This document shows, in pieces, positions 28,186-36,952 of a DNA stretch of 64,000 bases. The notes below the pieces were generated by a model. That model saw only the letters and a program-made list of their open reading frames with translations. It did not search any database and was not told the origin of the DNA. The stretch's first letter is position 1. Each line of letters begins with the position of its first letter. Made by a program: the position numbers and the translations under genes. Source of the stretch: Prosthecobacter algae (GTDB lineage Bacteria > Verrucomicrobiota > Verrucomicrobiia > Verrucomicrobiales > Verrucomicrobiaceae); NCBI RefSeq assembly GCF_039542385.1, contig NZ_BAABIA010000013.1, positions 45,576 through 109,575 on the forward strand, in the 5' to 3' direction.

Positions 28186-28290
28186 ATGGGATCGCTGAAA
28201 AAGCGCAGAAAGACGAAGATCAACAAGCACAAGCGCAAGAAGCGCATGCGCGCGAACCGTCACAAGAAGCGTTTGCGCTATAAGTCCTAA
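28186..28290 (+). CDS. 34-residue ribosomal-type mini-protein (AURKAIP1/COX24 C-terminal domain, bS22-like)
   Basis: A very short gene, MGSLKKRRKTKINKHKRKKR in its first 20 residues, then a further Arg/Lys/His-rich 14 residues, ending TAA. More than half the residues are basic. The pattern GS-KKRR-K-KHK-KK---RHKKR is that of the AURKAIP1/COX24 C-terminal domain, which covers mitoribosomal mS38 and the small actinobacterial ribosomal protein bS22. It has one of the better Shine-Dalgarno sequences in the window (aggag, 28172-28176). It is likely a ribosomal protein binding small-subunit rRNA; the assignment rests on pattern recognition. It follows hisG by 30 nt and precedes the TPR gene. Confidence 0.8.
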   Translation: MGSLKKRRKTKINKHKRKKRMRANRHKKRLRYKS

Positions 28291-28361
28291 GCGCTAGCCT
28301 CGGTCACATGATGTGCCACCGTTCTGCGAAGAGAAACGCTCGATTCGCCGACGGGGGCACC

Positions 28362-30104
28362 ATGTCCCGTAGCCGCCGCCGACTTCGAGTCTGCCTGCTC
28401 GGTCTGCTGACCCCGCTCTTCGGAGAGGGGAGCACAGGCCGCGAGCAGGCAGACTTGTCTTTCCCAGCCCTCACCAGCCCTCCAGCGCTGCACCTGCAGC
28501 GGGAAGGTGAGCGCGTGGCCGAGGCCCTGGCCCATTACACCAGCGCCCTCCAGTTTGAAAACTCCGGCAAGCTCCGCGAGGCGCTGGATCATTACCTGGC
28601 CGCCCTGGCCGTGGACCCCGCCAATCCGGACCTGGCCATGCACACGGCCGAGCTGGCCTACAGCTTCAAAGGCCGCAAGGAGGCCCTGGCCATTTTGCAA
28701 AAAGCCGTGCAGGACAGCCCGGACATCCCGGCGCCTTACCTGAACCTGGCCCGCTTTTGCGCCACCTACGCCCCGGACGATCCTTTTGAAAACGACCGCG
28801 CCCGGCAGACGCTGGAGACCGCCCTGCAAAAGTTCCCGCAAAAGGCCGAGGTTTATGGTTTCGCCGCCATCACCTACCTCACCCAGGGCCTTCGCAAGGA
28901 TGCCATCGCCATCCTGGACAAAGCTCTCCGTCTGGAGATGCCCGACCCCGCCTTTTGGCTGACCCTGGGCCGCACCGCCCAGCAAATTTGGCCGCTGGCC
29001 CAGAGCGAAATGCGTGAGGAGCACGTGGCCCGGGTGAATGCCTTTTATGCCAAGGCCCTGCGCCACGCCCCCGGTGTGAAGCATGAGTCCGTGCAGCTCG
29101 AGGTCGCCCAATATTATCTGCTCAGCAATCAGCTCCCGGAAGCACGGGACCTGTGCGAAAAAATGGTGGCCCAAAATGGCCACCTGCCCGCACGCAAGCT
29201 CCTACATCGCCTCTACGATGCCTTTGGTGAAAAGGACAAGGCCCTGGCTCAACTGATCGAAATCGTGAAGGCCGATCCCAAGGATGTCGAGCAACGCCGC
29301 CAATTGGCCAGCGCCTATGAATCGCGCGACGATTTTGCCAAGGCCGTCCCTCATCTGGAGGCTGCCATCCAGATCGGCGGCGGGGAGGGGGAGGACTATC
29401 TGTACCTGGGCGAGCTGCTGCTGCGGGCTCAGCTTTTTGACAAGGTCATCCAGCTCAGCCAGCGCAGCGTGAAGCTGTTTCCAGACCAGGCCATGTTTTA
29501 CGTCCAGGCCGCCCTGGCCCAGCGGTCACTCCAGCGCTGGGACAAAGCCATCGAGGCTTTTGAATCCGCCGACAAGATGGCCGAAAGCGGGCAGGGGGAG
29601 CTCATCAACCACCGCTTTTACTTCCAGTACGGCATCACCCTGGAACGCGGCGGCCGCCCGGATGACGCGGGCCGGATCTTTGAAAAATCCATCACCCTCA
29701 CCCCGAAGGACGAGGCGGAATCTGCCGCCAACACGATGAACTACCTCGGCTACATGTGGTTGGAGCTCGACCGCCACCTGGACAAGGCCGGCGAGCTCAT
29801 CCGCAAAGCCAACGAGCTGGAGCCGGACAACGCCGCCTATGTGGACAGCCTGGGCTGGTGGTATTTCAAAAAAGGTGACTATCCGAATGCGGTCAAAGAA
29901 CTCCAGCGCGCCATCTCCCTCCTGGCGGAACTGCAGCCGGACGATGCCGAAATCATCGAGCATCTGGGCCAGGTTTACCTGAAAATGGACGACCTGGAAA
30001 AGGCCCGCGAGCAGTTTGAAAAAGCCCGCGCCCTCCAGCCCACCGATCCCCGCGTGCAAAAGCGCCTCCTCGAAGGCCTGAAGAAAACCGGCGTCGCCCC
30101 CTGA
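28362..30104 (+). CDS. exported TPR-repeat protein
   Basis: A 580-residue protein from ATG 28362 (an in-frame ATG at 28308 is possible). The start MSRSRRRLRVCLLGLLTPLFG looks like a signal peptide. From residue ~60 it is almost entirely TPR-type helix pairs, for example HYTSALQFENSGKLREALDH, LAILQKAVQDSPDIPAPYLN, YFKKGDYPNAVKELQRAISL and YLKMDDLEKAREQFEKARAL at the C terminus. About ten repeats can be read. TPR scaffolds mediate protein-protein contacts; the C-terminal ~150 residues resemble the layout of bacterial outer-membrane-associated TPR proteins. The partner is unknown. Repeat-rich intergenic DNA starts directly after it. Confidence 0.88.
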   Translation: MSRSRRRLRVCLLGLLTPLFGEGSTGREQADLSFPALTSPPALHLQREGERVAEALAHYTSALQFENSGKLREALDHYLAALAVDPANPDLAMHTAELAYSFKGRKEALAILQKAVQDSPDIPAPYLNLARFCATYAPDDPFENDRARQTLETALQKFPQKAEVYGFAAITYLTQGLRKDAIAILDKALRLEMPDPAFWLTLGRTAQQIWPLAQSEMREEHVARVNAFYAKALRHAPGVKHESVQLEVAQYYLLSNQLPEARDLCEKMVAQNGHLPARKLLHRLYDAFGEKDKALAQLIEIVKADPKDVEQRRQLASAYESRDDFAKAVPHLEAAIQIGGGEGEDYLYLGELLLRAQLFDKVIQLSQRSVKLFPDQAMFYVQAALAQRSLQRWDKAIEAFESADKMAESGQGELINHRFYFQYGITLERGGRPDDAGRIFEKSITLTPKDEAESAANTMNYLGYMWLELDRHLDKAGELIRKANELEPDNAAYVDSLGWWYFKKGDYPNAVKELQRAISLLAELQPDDAEIIEHLGQVYLKMDDLEKAREQFEKARALQPTDPRVQKRLLEGLKKTGVAP

Positions 30105-30117
30105 GGCCTAAAAAGCC

Positions 30118-30443
30118 GCAGCCCGTAGCTGCCCGCGCCAGCGGGTGGCCAGCGTCGAAATGTCTCGCCCGCTCGAGCTTCCCAAAACCCCACGCCCTGG
30201 CGGGCGCAGCTACACCCCGAAGCCTGTAGCTGCCCGCGCTAGCGGGTGGCCAGCGCCGAAAGGTCTCGCCCGCTCGAGCCCCCAACCCCCACGCCCTGGC
30301 GGGCGCAGCTACAGCTCGTAGCTGCCCGCGCCAGCGGGTGGCCTGCGTCGAAAGTTCTCCACCCCTTCGAGCTTCCCTCCCCAAACCCCACGCCCTGGCG
30401 GGCGCAGCTACACCCCGTAGCTGCCCGCGCCAGCGGGTGGCCT
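30118..30443. repeat. tandem palindromic repeat units, about 95-105 bp each (3 full plus 1 partial)
   Basis: Three complete units begin near 30124, 30226 and 30318, and a partial one near 30417. Each starts gtagctgcccgcgccagcgg and ends ctggcgggcgcagctac; the two ends are near-perfect inverted complements, so each unit can fold on itself. The middles (gtcgaaa ... ctcgagc) vary slightly. A further copy, inverted, lies at about 63411-63505. They look like REP/MITE-type non-coding elements. Confidence 0.85.
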
Positions 30444-30701
30444 TCCCGCAGCCGCGAAGCGTCTTGGACTGCGCCAGTCCTCTGGCGCTTTCGAAAAGGT
30501 CTCACGCCTCCGTTCGCCCTGGAGCGCGGGCGTCCCGCCTGCCGTTTCACGCGTCTCGCGGGAAACCGTTCTCCCCACCCCGCAGCTCATGTCAGGCACC
30601 CCGCAGCAGCCACCTCGGTTCACGGTCTTCGGCGGGACGCCGAACACAGCACGCGAGACGCGTGCGCTCCATCTCAATCCCCACGCCCACATTGCCACAC
30701 T

Positions 30702-30738
30702 TCCTGTTAATCCTGTCCATCTTGTCAATCCTGTAAAA
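30702..30738. repeat. degenerate 9-nt tandem array (cctgtnaat)
   Basis: Four consecutive 9-nt units: cctgttaat, cctgtccat, cttgtcaat, cctgtaaaa. The same unit recurs at 31023-31060, 48161-48199 and, inverted, at 62821-62846 and about 63139-63155. Confidence 0.75.
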
Positions 30739-31022
30739 ACCGCCCCCATTCCACCACCGATCCCCGTCCGCCCCAAGCGTCCCCCAAGGAGCGGGACTTG
30801 CCAAGTCCCGGCCTTTGAACCTCCGCACCTCTCACACCACGTCTCCCCAAAGAATGGCAAAAAGAGATTGGGCAAAAGATAGGGCAATCCCCCCGCCTAA
30901 CAACGGATGCAGCATTCATCGGACGCATCCTCATTCACCCCGCCTTCCCAAACCACGGGACTTGGCAAGTCCCGCTCCTTGGGCTGGGCCATCGCGGGCC
31001 ACAGACCTTTTCAAAGCTCCCC

Positions 31023-31060
31023 TCCTGTCAATCCTGCCAATCCTGGAATCCTGTCTAAAT
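31023..31060. repeat. degenerate 9-nt tandem array (tcctgtcaa)
   Basis: Units tcctgtcaa, tcctgccaa, tcctggaa, tcctgtctaaat. It ends with the same cctgtctaaatt tail as the array at 48161-48199. Confidence 0.72.
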
Positions 31061-31147
31061 TCCCCGTCAATCTTCCCGAATCACACGTTAGGCAAGTTCA
31101 TCACCTGGATGCGCTTTCACCAGCCTAACAAAAGATGCTGCAAGAGT

Positions 31148-31516
31148 CTATTCCTCCGCAGCCAGGGCATGGGCCTGCAGGTCTTCCAGGTTCACCCACT
31201 CGATGGCGGAGGAATGCGTGGCCTCCAGGCAGACTTTTGGGGCCACCCCGGCATCAAAGGCCTCTTGCCAGCGGGTCACGCACAGGCACCAGCGGTCGCC
31301 GGGTTTCAGGCCGGGGAAGTCCCATTGCGGGGCCGGGGAGCTGAGGTCATTGCCGCGCTCCCGGGAGAACTTCAAAAACTCTTCCGTCACCTGCACGCAG
31401 ACGGTGTGCAGGCCCACATCCCCCGCGCCTGTGCGGCAGTAGCCATCGCGGTAAAAGCCGGTCATGGGCTGGCGGCAGCAGCATTGGAGGTCTTGGCCGA
31501 GGACGTTGGTAGGCAT
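31148..31516 (-). CDS. DUF2237 family protein
   Basis: A 122-residue protein closely fitting DUF2237: NVLGQDLQCCCRQPMTGFYRDGYCRTG, DVGLHTVCVQVTEEFLKFSR, RGNDLSSPAP, FPGLKPGDRWCLCVTRWQEA and a closing GVAPKVCLEATH. The many conserved Cys residues and the GDRWCLC block are family hallmarks, but no biochemical function is established. The length is the usual ~120-125 residues. It is the last gene of the minus-strand series, 71 nt after the TPR gene, and borders the repeat region. Cytoplasmic, no signal peptide. Confidence 0.9.
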   Translation of the reverse strand: MPTNVLGQDLQCCCRQPMTGFYRDGYCRTGAGDVGLHTVCVQVTEEFLKFSRERGNDLSSPAPQWDFPGLKPGDRWCLCVTRWQEAFDAGVAPKVCLEATHSSAIEWVNLEDLQAHALAAEE

Positions 31517-31587
31517 GGTAAAGAAAGGAAGAGGGGGTTGGGGCTGCCGTCACATGGCCTGGGCGCAGGCAGCGAAGACGGGGCGGG

Positions 31588-34125
31588 TTACTTGCTGTCC
31601 CAGATGAAGTGCTCCAGGCGGATGCGGGTGGCCAGCTCTTTCGCCTCAGCGGCGCGGTCACCGGAGGAGGCGGCCAGCTTTTCTGCCAGACGGGCGGCGG
31701 CTTCCCATTCTTTGGCGGCTTCCAGAAGCTCGATGCCGAAAAAGCCAGCCCGGTAGTACCAGCGGAATTCGGCCGGGTTAGCCGGGCCGGTAAAGCCGCT
31801 GGCCTGGACCACGTTGTAGCAGGCTTCGAGGGCCTCATTGGTCCGTCCCGCCGCGTTCAGCACCGCCGCCAGCGTGTAGCCCGCACGGGCGCTCCACAGG
31901 TAGGTCAGGTCATCCTCACGCAGGAGTTGGCGCAGCGTGGTCACGGCCTTGTCCAGTTGGGGCGGGTCGGTTTTTCCCAGCAGCATCAGGATCTCCGCCC
32001 GCTCGCAGGTGAGGGAGCGGTGCATGTCTTCGGGCAGGTTTTTCTCCGTCAGCAGACTGTCCAGCAGCTTCAGGGCCTCAGCCTCCTGGCCCGCGCGGCG
32101 TTTGGCCAGGGCCTGCTGCTGGCGGGCAGGGATGCTCAGGGGGCCGCCCCGCTCGGCGAGCTGCTGCCACAGGTCGATGGCAGACTCCCGGCCCTCATCG
32201 CTCATCATGGAGATAGCGGCCATGCCGGCAAAGTAGAGGGCGGTATCCGCATAGGCGGAGGTGGCGTACTTCTGGGCCACCAGCTCAAATTCGGTGCGTG
32301 CGGAGGCGAAGTTTTCCAGGCGGTAAAAGGCATCGGCGATTTTCATCCGCACGGAGGCCGCCTGGGCAGCCTCGGGCCATTTGAGGAGGAAATCGTTTCC
32401 GGCCACCGTCAAGGCTTTCAGTTGGCCCTGCTTGTCCAGCATCCACAGACGGGTGATGGCGATCTGCTGGAGCTGGCCTTCCGTGGCCCCAGGCAGCGCA
32501 GCGGCGGCGTTCAGACTGTTTTCACTGGCCGCAAAGTCCGTCGGGATCTGTCCCAGCAGGGTCTCCGCCAAGGCGATGTGGGCCTGCACGAGGCGGGGAT
32601 GACCGCTGTGCTTTTGAATGAAGGCACGTAAGGCCTCAGCGGCGGCAGGCTGGCCACGTGCAGCTAAGTCCAGCGCCTGGTCCAATTCCAGATCTGCCGC
32701 CGTATCGCCCGTTTTGACCGTGGTGGCGGCCCCTGCGCTGACGATTTCCAACTGGCTGAGGAGGCTCTGATACAGCACGGCCTCCCCGGCCCGCAGGGCG
32801 GCCACCCCGGCATTGTAGAGCGCGGCCCGGCGTTCCGCCAGCGTCACAGCCACATTGGCGGCTGCCTGGAAAAGAGTGGCCGCCTGCGCATAGTCGCTGC
32901 GGGTGTAGGCAGTGCCGGCGGTGACAAAATCCACCATGGCCGACTGCCCTGCGCCGTAGCGCTGCCGCCACTGATTGGCCAGGGCGGTCACTCGAGCGTC
33001 CGCCTTCAGCGCCCCATACGTTTCCAGGGCAAGACGCATGGCCTCGGCCCCCTGGGGGTGCCCGTGGTGGAGCTGTACCATCGCCTCCAGCAGGCCCAGG
33101 CCTTCCATCATCCGCTTCTGGCTCAGCAGCCAGCGGGACATCAGCAGCATGGCGTGGCCACGAAAGGTCTGGGTGGAGGCCAGGGGCTGCAAGGCTTGGC
33201 GCTGCACCGTATTGCCCTCCGTGATCCAGCGCAGGGCGGCATCTGGTGGCAGTACATGCAGGGGATCGGACTCGATCGCCCGTGCCAGCAGGTCAAAGGC
33301 CTCGCTCCACAGCAGGCTGTCCGTCGTGTTGTCCAGAAATTGGACGAGGGCCTCGATGCACTCGGCGGGTCGGGCCTGGCGCAGGCGGGTTTCGGCCAGC
33401 AGCACCGCCGCCGCATGGTGTACCCGCTCCCCGCCGCCGGAGGAGGCCACCAGCCCGGTCAGGGCAGTCTCGGCCTCGGCATAGCGGGCCAGTTCCACCA
33501 GGGCACGGGCGCGCAGCAGGCTGGCCGTGGGGTCGGCCTCATTGGCGGACAGCTTGGCCAGATCGTCCAGGGCAGGCTGAAAGTTGCCGGAATTCAGATC
33601 CAGCTCATCCATCATCAGGCGGGCCCGGCGGGCCGTCTCCGGGGTGGCGGCGCGGCGCAGCATCACCAGCAGCTCGCGGGCCGGGGTCGTCTGTTGGAGG
33701 GCCAGCCACACCTGGGCCAGCAGCAGCTTTTCCTGGCTGGTGGCCTCCTCGCTTTGCAGGCGATCTTCCAACAACTGGCGTGCGGCATCCAGCTCCCCCG
33801 CCACCACATGGGCCTGGGCCTGCCAGAAAGGTTTGTTCGGCACCTGCTCCGCAGCCAGCAGGGCCAGGGCGGCCCGGCCATCCTTCGCCCGCACCCAGGA
33901 CTCCACCGCCAGACCTGCCAGGGTCTGGCGGTCCGTGCGGCTCCAGCCTTTTTGCTCCAGCAGGCGCGTCGCCTTGGTAGCGGCGACACCGGGCAGACCA
34001 TCGCTGAGGGCCTGGTGGGCCAGGCGGTATTCGTTGTTGTCCTGCAATTCCTCCGCCAGCAGCGGCAGCGTGCTGACCCAGCAGAGGGCCTGGAGGCAGA
34101 GGAAATATCGTCGGGCGCGGAACAT
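31588..34125 (-). CDS. large exported TPR-like repeat protein
   Basis: An 845-residue protein from ATG 34125; MFRARRYFLCLQALCWVSTL ending near LLAEE is a signal peptide, while the longer in-frame start at 34191 hides it. The mature chain is made of Ala/Leu-rich helix pairs of TPR type throughout, for example LAHQALSDGLPGVAATKATR, RARALVELARYAEAETALTG, YNAGVAALRAGEAVLYQSLL, DAFYRLENFASARTEFELVA and YTLAAVLNAAGRTNEALEAC. It resembles YbgF/BamD-like periplasmic scaffold proteins but is far longer. It follows the metalloprotease gene by 81 nt on the same strand and may form an export-side complex with it. Confidence 0.85.
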   Translation of the reverse strand: MFRARRYFLCLQALCWVSTLPLLAEELQDNNEYRLAHQALSDGLPGVAATKATRLLEQKGWSRTDRQTLAGLAVESWVRAKDGRAALALLAAEQVPNKPFWQAQAHVVAGELDAARQLLEDRLQSEEATSQEKLLLAQVWLALQQTTPARELLVMLRRAATPETARRARLMMDELDLNSGNFQPALDDLAKLSANEADPTASLLRARALVELARYAEAETALTGLVASSGGGERVHHAAAVLLAETRLRQARPAECIEALVQFLDNTTDSLLWSEAFDLLARAIESDPLHVLPPDAALRWITEGNTVQRQALQPLASTQTFRGHAMLLMSRWLLSQKRMMEGLGLLEAMVQLHHGHPQGAEAMRLALETYGALKADARVTALANQWRQRYGAGQSAMVDFVTAGTAYTRSDYAQAATLFQAAANVAVTLAERRAALYNAGVAALRAGEAVLYQSLLSQLEIVSAGAATTVKTGDTAADLELDQALDLAARGQPAAAEALRAFIQKHSGHPRLVQAHIALAETLLGQIPTDFAASENSLNAAAALPGATEGQLQQIAITRLWMLDKQGQLKALTVAGNDFLLKWPEAAQAASVRMKIADAFYRLENFASARTEFELVAQKYATSAYADTALYFAGMAAISMMSDEGRESAIDLWQQLAERGGPLSIPARQQQALAKRRAGQEAEALKLLDSLLTEKNLPEDMHRSLTCERAEILMLLGKTDPPQLDKAVTTLRQLLREDDLTYLWSARAGYTLAAVLNAAGRTNEALEACYNVVQASGFTGPANPAEFRWYYRAGFFGIELLEAAKEWEAAARLAEKLAASSGDRAAEAKELATRIRLEHFIWDSK

Positions 34126-34206
34126 GCAGCCCCACGCTAGAGCAGGTGTGGCCAGTTTGCCAATGCGTTCCACCAGGGAAAGCACTGGCATGAAAGGTGG
34201 CGGTGG

Positions 34207-36894
34207 TTACTCGTCCAGGCCACGTTTGATCTTGTAGCGCAGGAAGGCGGCGTGGGCAGGCGCAGCCGTGAAGGGCGCGGCCTCCAGGCGGCGGCGGATG
34301 TCCTCGATCTCCGCATAGGCCACGGCCTGGGCGGCAGGCTGGTAAGCCCCATAGTTCACGATGCGCAGCAGGCGGTCCACATACTCGCTCTGCAGGGCCT
34401 GCCGCAGGCTGCCGGGGCCGGTGGCGGGATCATTGAGAAAGATGGCGTCCGTCAGGCGGTCCATCACCTGGGTCAGGGGCAGCTCATTGCCGTAAAGGGC
34501 GCTGTCCAGGATGCGGCGCTGGGTATCGGTGTGCAGCAGGTGGTCTAACAAAGACTTCTGCAAAAGGCCCACGCGGTCATGCAGACGGGGGTCCTCATCT
34601 TCCTTGCGGAAGTTAAAGCCGCGCCGCTGCTGCTGGAGGTGGGCCACCAGATCCGCCGGCACATTCCAGGCATCTGGGGCAAAGGCGTATTTCGCCAGGG
34701 CGTCCAGTGCAGCTTCTTGCTTGGCCTTTTCCACAGGTGTGTAGGGCTTCTTGTCCGGGGCCTGCCCCACAAAGGCGCGCTCCACATACACCCCGCCGAC
34801 ATAGCGTGACATGGAGACGAGCGCATCCGCCGATTCCCGCGTCAGGGTCACATAGGCCTGGGTCAGGCTCTGCCAGCTTTCGCCCTTGCGGGGCTCCTTG
34901 GTCAGCAGATCCGCCAGCCGCGCCTTCACCAGATCACAACGCTGGATACCGTAGGTGATCGGGTCGCCGCTCATGTCATAGATCATGGCGCGGGGATCGA
35001 TACCCTTGCCCACCCGGCGCATGTCATCCGCATCATTGCCAAAGGCGAGCTCCGGCTGGTGGGAGCGGGAGGCGATTTTCTGCAGCCGCTTGTGTTCTTC
35101 CGACGGATCTTCCAGCGATTCGCTGTAGCCATAATCAATGGCCCAGTGGTCATACGGGCCGGGTTTGGTGATGTAGTATTCCCCCTGCGGCACGCCCTGC
35201 GGCGCGATGTTCGCCGGCATGTAGTCCATGACGGATCCCGTCAGTCCGGTCTTGGAGGTGATCTCCTTTTTGTGGATTTCATTCGCATCATAAAGATGGC
35301 TGGCGCGGAAGTTGTGGTTCAGCCCCAGAGTGTGGCCCACCTCATGGAGGATGAGCTTGATGAGGGCCTCGCGGGTCAGGTCCTTCATCTCCGTGTCACT
35401 GGCCCCGCGCAGGCGCAGCGCCGCACTGCCAAACAGCAGCCCCTGCTGGGCAAACTGGCCGTCCTGGCACAGGTGGGGATCTTTGCCCTGGAAGGTCGGT
35501 GCCTCCTTGTCTTCCGGCGTGGCCAGCCCCAGCTCCGTGAACACGCGCTGGCTGCGCAGGCGGTTGGTCAGGAAGCTGAACTCCAGCATGATGTCCGCAC
35601 CCAGGATCTGCCCGGTGCGCGGGTTCACAAAGCTGGGGCCGTAACCGCCAAAGGGAGGATTGGGGGAAGAGGTCCAGCGCAGCACGTTGTAGTTGATGTC
35701 GCCCGCATCCCAGGTGGCGTTGTCAGGCTGTTGCTTCACCACGATGGCGTCCTTGAAACCTGCCGTTTCAAACGCTTGGTTCCAGCGCAGCGTCGCCTCG
35801 CGGATGAGGTCGCGCAATTCCACAGGCGTGGTGTTTTCGATCCAGAAGACGATGGGCTGCACAGGTTCGCTCAGCGCGGTGCCGGGCTTTTGTTTCACCA
35901 GGTTCCAGCGGTGGATGACATCGCGGAAGGGCGTGGGCTCCATGCTGGTCATGTCTGTCACCTGGGTGCTGAAATAGCCGATGCGTGCATCATCAAAGCG
36001 CGGTTTGAAATCATTCACCGGCATGCGGATGAGATTGTGCTGCACCCGGATGCTCACATAGCGCGGGTCCGTGATTTCATCCGCCGTCATCTTGCCGTCA
36101 TTGGCCCAGGAAGGGGAGGTGTTTTCATAAACGTACTCCACCTGGATGGCCGTGTTGTCCTGATAACCATTGATGCGGTTCAGCTTCGTCTTGGTTTCAG
36201 AAAGCCTGCCCAGCACCGCCTTGCTGGAATCGCCGCTGGAGGGGTACTTCACCATCAGCAGGCTCTCGCGCAGAAACAGGTTCGTGGCGGAGATGAGGTA
36301 ACCGTTCGCATCCTCGGCCACCACCGGCTCGCTGGAAAGGATGGCGTGGGAGGTGTTGGCCTTGGCTGCGCGGGCCAGGGGGCTCTGCGGATCAAAATAA
36401 AACGCGGTGTTTTCGGCGATGAACTCGATGCGGTCAAAGGTGCGGCCAATGCGGAAGATGCGCTCGCTGCCATACTGGCCGCGGTTGTGCCCGGCCTGGA
36501 CCACCCCATCCATTGTCTGGTTGAAGTAGATGAACTCCGGCCCGATCTGGTCCTTCTTCACATACAGGTGCAGGGTGCCCTTTTCCCGGTCCAGGTAGAA
36601 CTCAAACAGGCCCGTCACATGATGATGGCCCTTGGTGACTTCCGCCAGGGTCTTTTTCTTCACCGGCACCGCAGCCGTAGGGGGCGGGGTGGGCTTTGCG
36701 GGCTCCTCCGGTTTCTTTTCAGGCTCAGGCTTCTTCTCCGGCTCCGGTTTCGGGTCCGGTTTGGGGTCCGGCTTCGGATCGGGTTTGGGTTCCGGTTTGC
36801 CCGGGACAGGTGTGGGCGGTGCCGGCTTCGGGGCCGGTTCAGCAGCAAAGACGAGACCCGTCAGGCAGACTAGGGAGAGCGAAAGCAGGCGCAT
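34207..36894 (-). CDS. secreted zinc-dependent metalloprotease (DUF5117/DUF4953-like)
   Basis: An 895-residue exported protein. The signal peptide MRLLSLSLVCLTGLVFA is followed by a Pro/Lys/Asp/Glu repeat spacer (residues ~20-75) built from KPDP and KPEP units. The body contains GLFEFYLDREKGTLHLYVKK, a beta region, and the metzincin-type zinc site HEVGHTLGLNHN (third ligand His after LGLN), followed by SVMDYMPAN, the Met-turn-like segment. The arrangement matches the large zinc-dependent metalloproteases common in Bacteroidetes and PVC bacteria. It probably degrades proteins in the periplasm or outside the cell. trpF lies 58 nt upstream on the same strand, an odd neighbour functionally. Confidence 0.92.
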   Translation of the reverse strand: MRLLSLSLVCLTGLVFAAEPAPKPAPPTPVPGKPEPKPDPKPDPKPDPKPEPEKKPEPEKKPEEPAKPTPPPTAAVPVKKKTLAEVTKGHHHVTGLFEFYLDREKGTLHLYVKKDQIGPEFIYFNQTMDGVVQAGHNRGQYGSERIFRIGRTFDRIEFIAENTAFYFDPQSPLARAAKANTSHAILSSEPVVAEDANGYLISATNLFLRESLLMVKYPSSGDSSKAVLGRLSETKTKLNRINGYQDNTAIQVEYVYENTSPSWANDGKMTADEITDPRYVSIRVQHNLIRMPVNDFKPRFDDARIGYFSTQVTDMTSMEPTPFRDVIHRWNLVKQKPGTALSEPVQPIVFWIENTTPVELRDLIREATLRWNQAFETAGFKDAIVVKQQPDNATWDAGDINYNVLRWTSSPNPPFGGYGPSFVNPRTGQILGADIMLEFSFLTNRLRSQRVFTELGLATPEDKEAPTFQGKDPHLCQDGQFAQQGLLFGSAALRLRGASDTEMKDLTREALIKLILHEVGHTLGLNHNFRASHLYDANEIHKKEITSKTGLTGSVMDYMPANIAPQGVPQGEYYITKPGPYDHWAIDYGYSESLEDPSEEHKRLQKIASRSHQPELAFGNDADDMRRVGKGIDPRAMIYDMSGDPITYGIQRCDLVKARLADLLTKEPRKGESWQSLTQAYVTLTRESADALVSMSRYVGGVYVERAFVGQAPDKKPYTPVEKAKQEAALDALAKYAFAPDAWNVPADLVAHLQQQRRGFNFRKEDEDPRLHDRVGLLQKSLLDHLLHTDTQRRILDSALYGNELPLTQVMDRLTDAIFLNDPATGPGSLRQALQSEYVDRLLRIVNYGAYQPAAQAVAYAEIEDIRRRLEAAPFTAAPAHAAFLRYKIKRGLDE

Positions 36895-36952
36895 GGTGGG
36901 ATGGAACGCACCAGCCTACCCCAGTCTTGGGCCGGGAATGCAAAATGTGTGT

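Larger units (their letters stand above)
30455..31060 (+). repeat. about 600-bp dispersed repeat, copy A (inverted relative to copy B at 62815-63411)
   Basis: Reading forward from gcgaagcgtcttggactgcg to aatcctgtctaaat, this block matches the reverse complement of 62815-63411 almost throughout, with small substitutions and a few short indels (for example a longer 9-nt array in copy A). It contains two copies of the gggacttgscaagtccc palindrome, a conserved stretch around cgtctccccaaagaatggca, and degenerate 9-nt tandem arrays at 30702-30738 and 31023-31060. Reading frames that cross it are incidental. No gene is supported between 30105 and 31147. Confidence 0.88.

Noticed and set aside
30239..31756. 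Several overlapping reading frames on both strands in the repeat region
   Set aside because: They cross palindromic repeats with no consistent protein family and recur in the inverted copy as translated repeat sequence.
35059..36873. 604-residue plus-strand reading frame opposite the metalloprotease
   Set aside because: The opposite strand has a clear signal peptide and HEVGHTLGLNHN; the long antisense frame is a GC artefact with His/Arg/Val-rich shadow composition.
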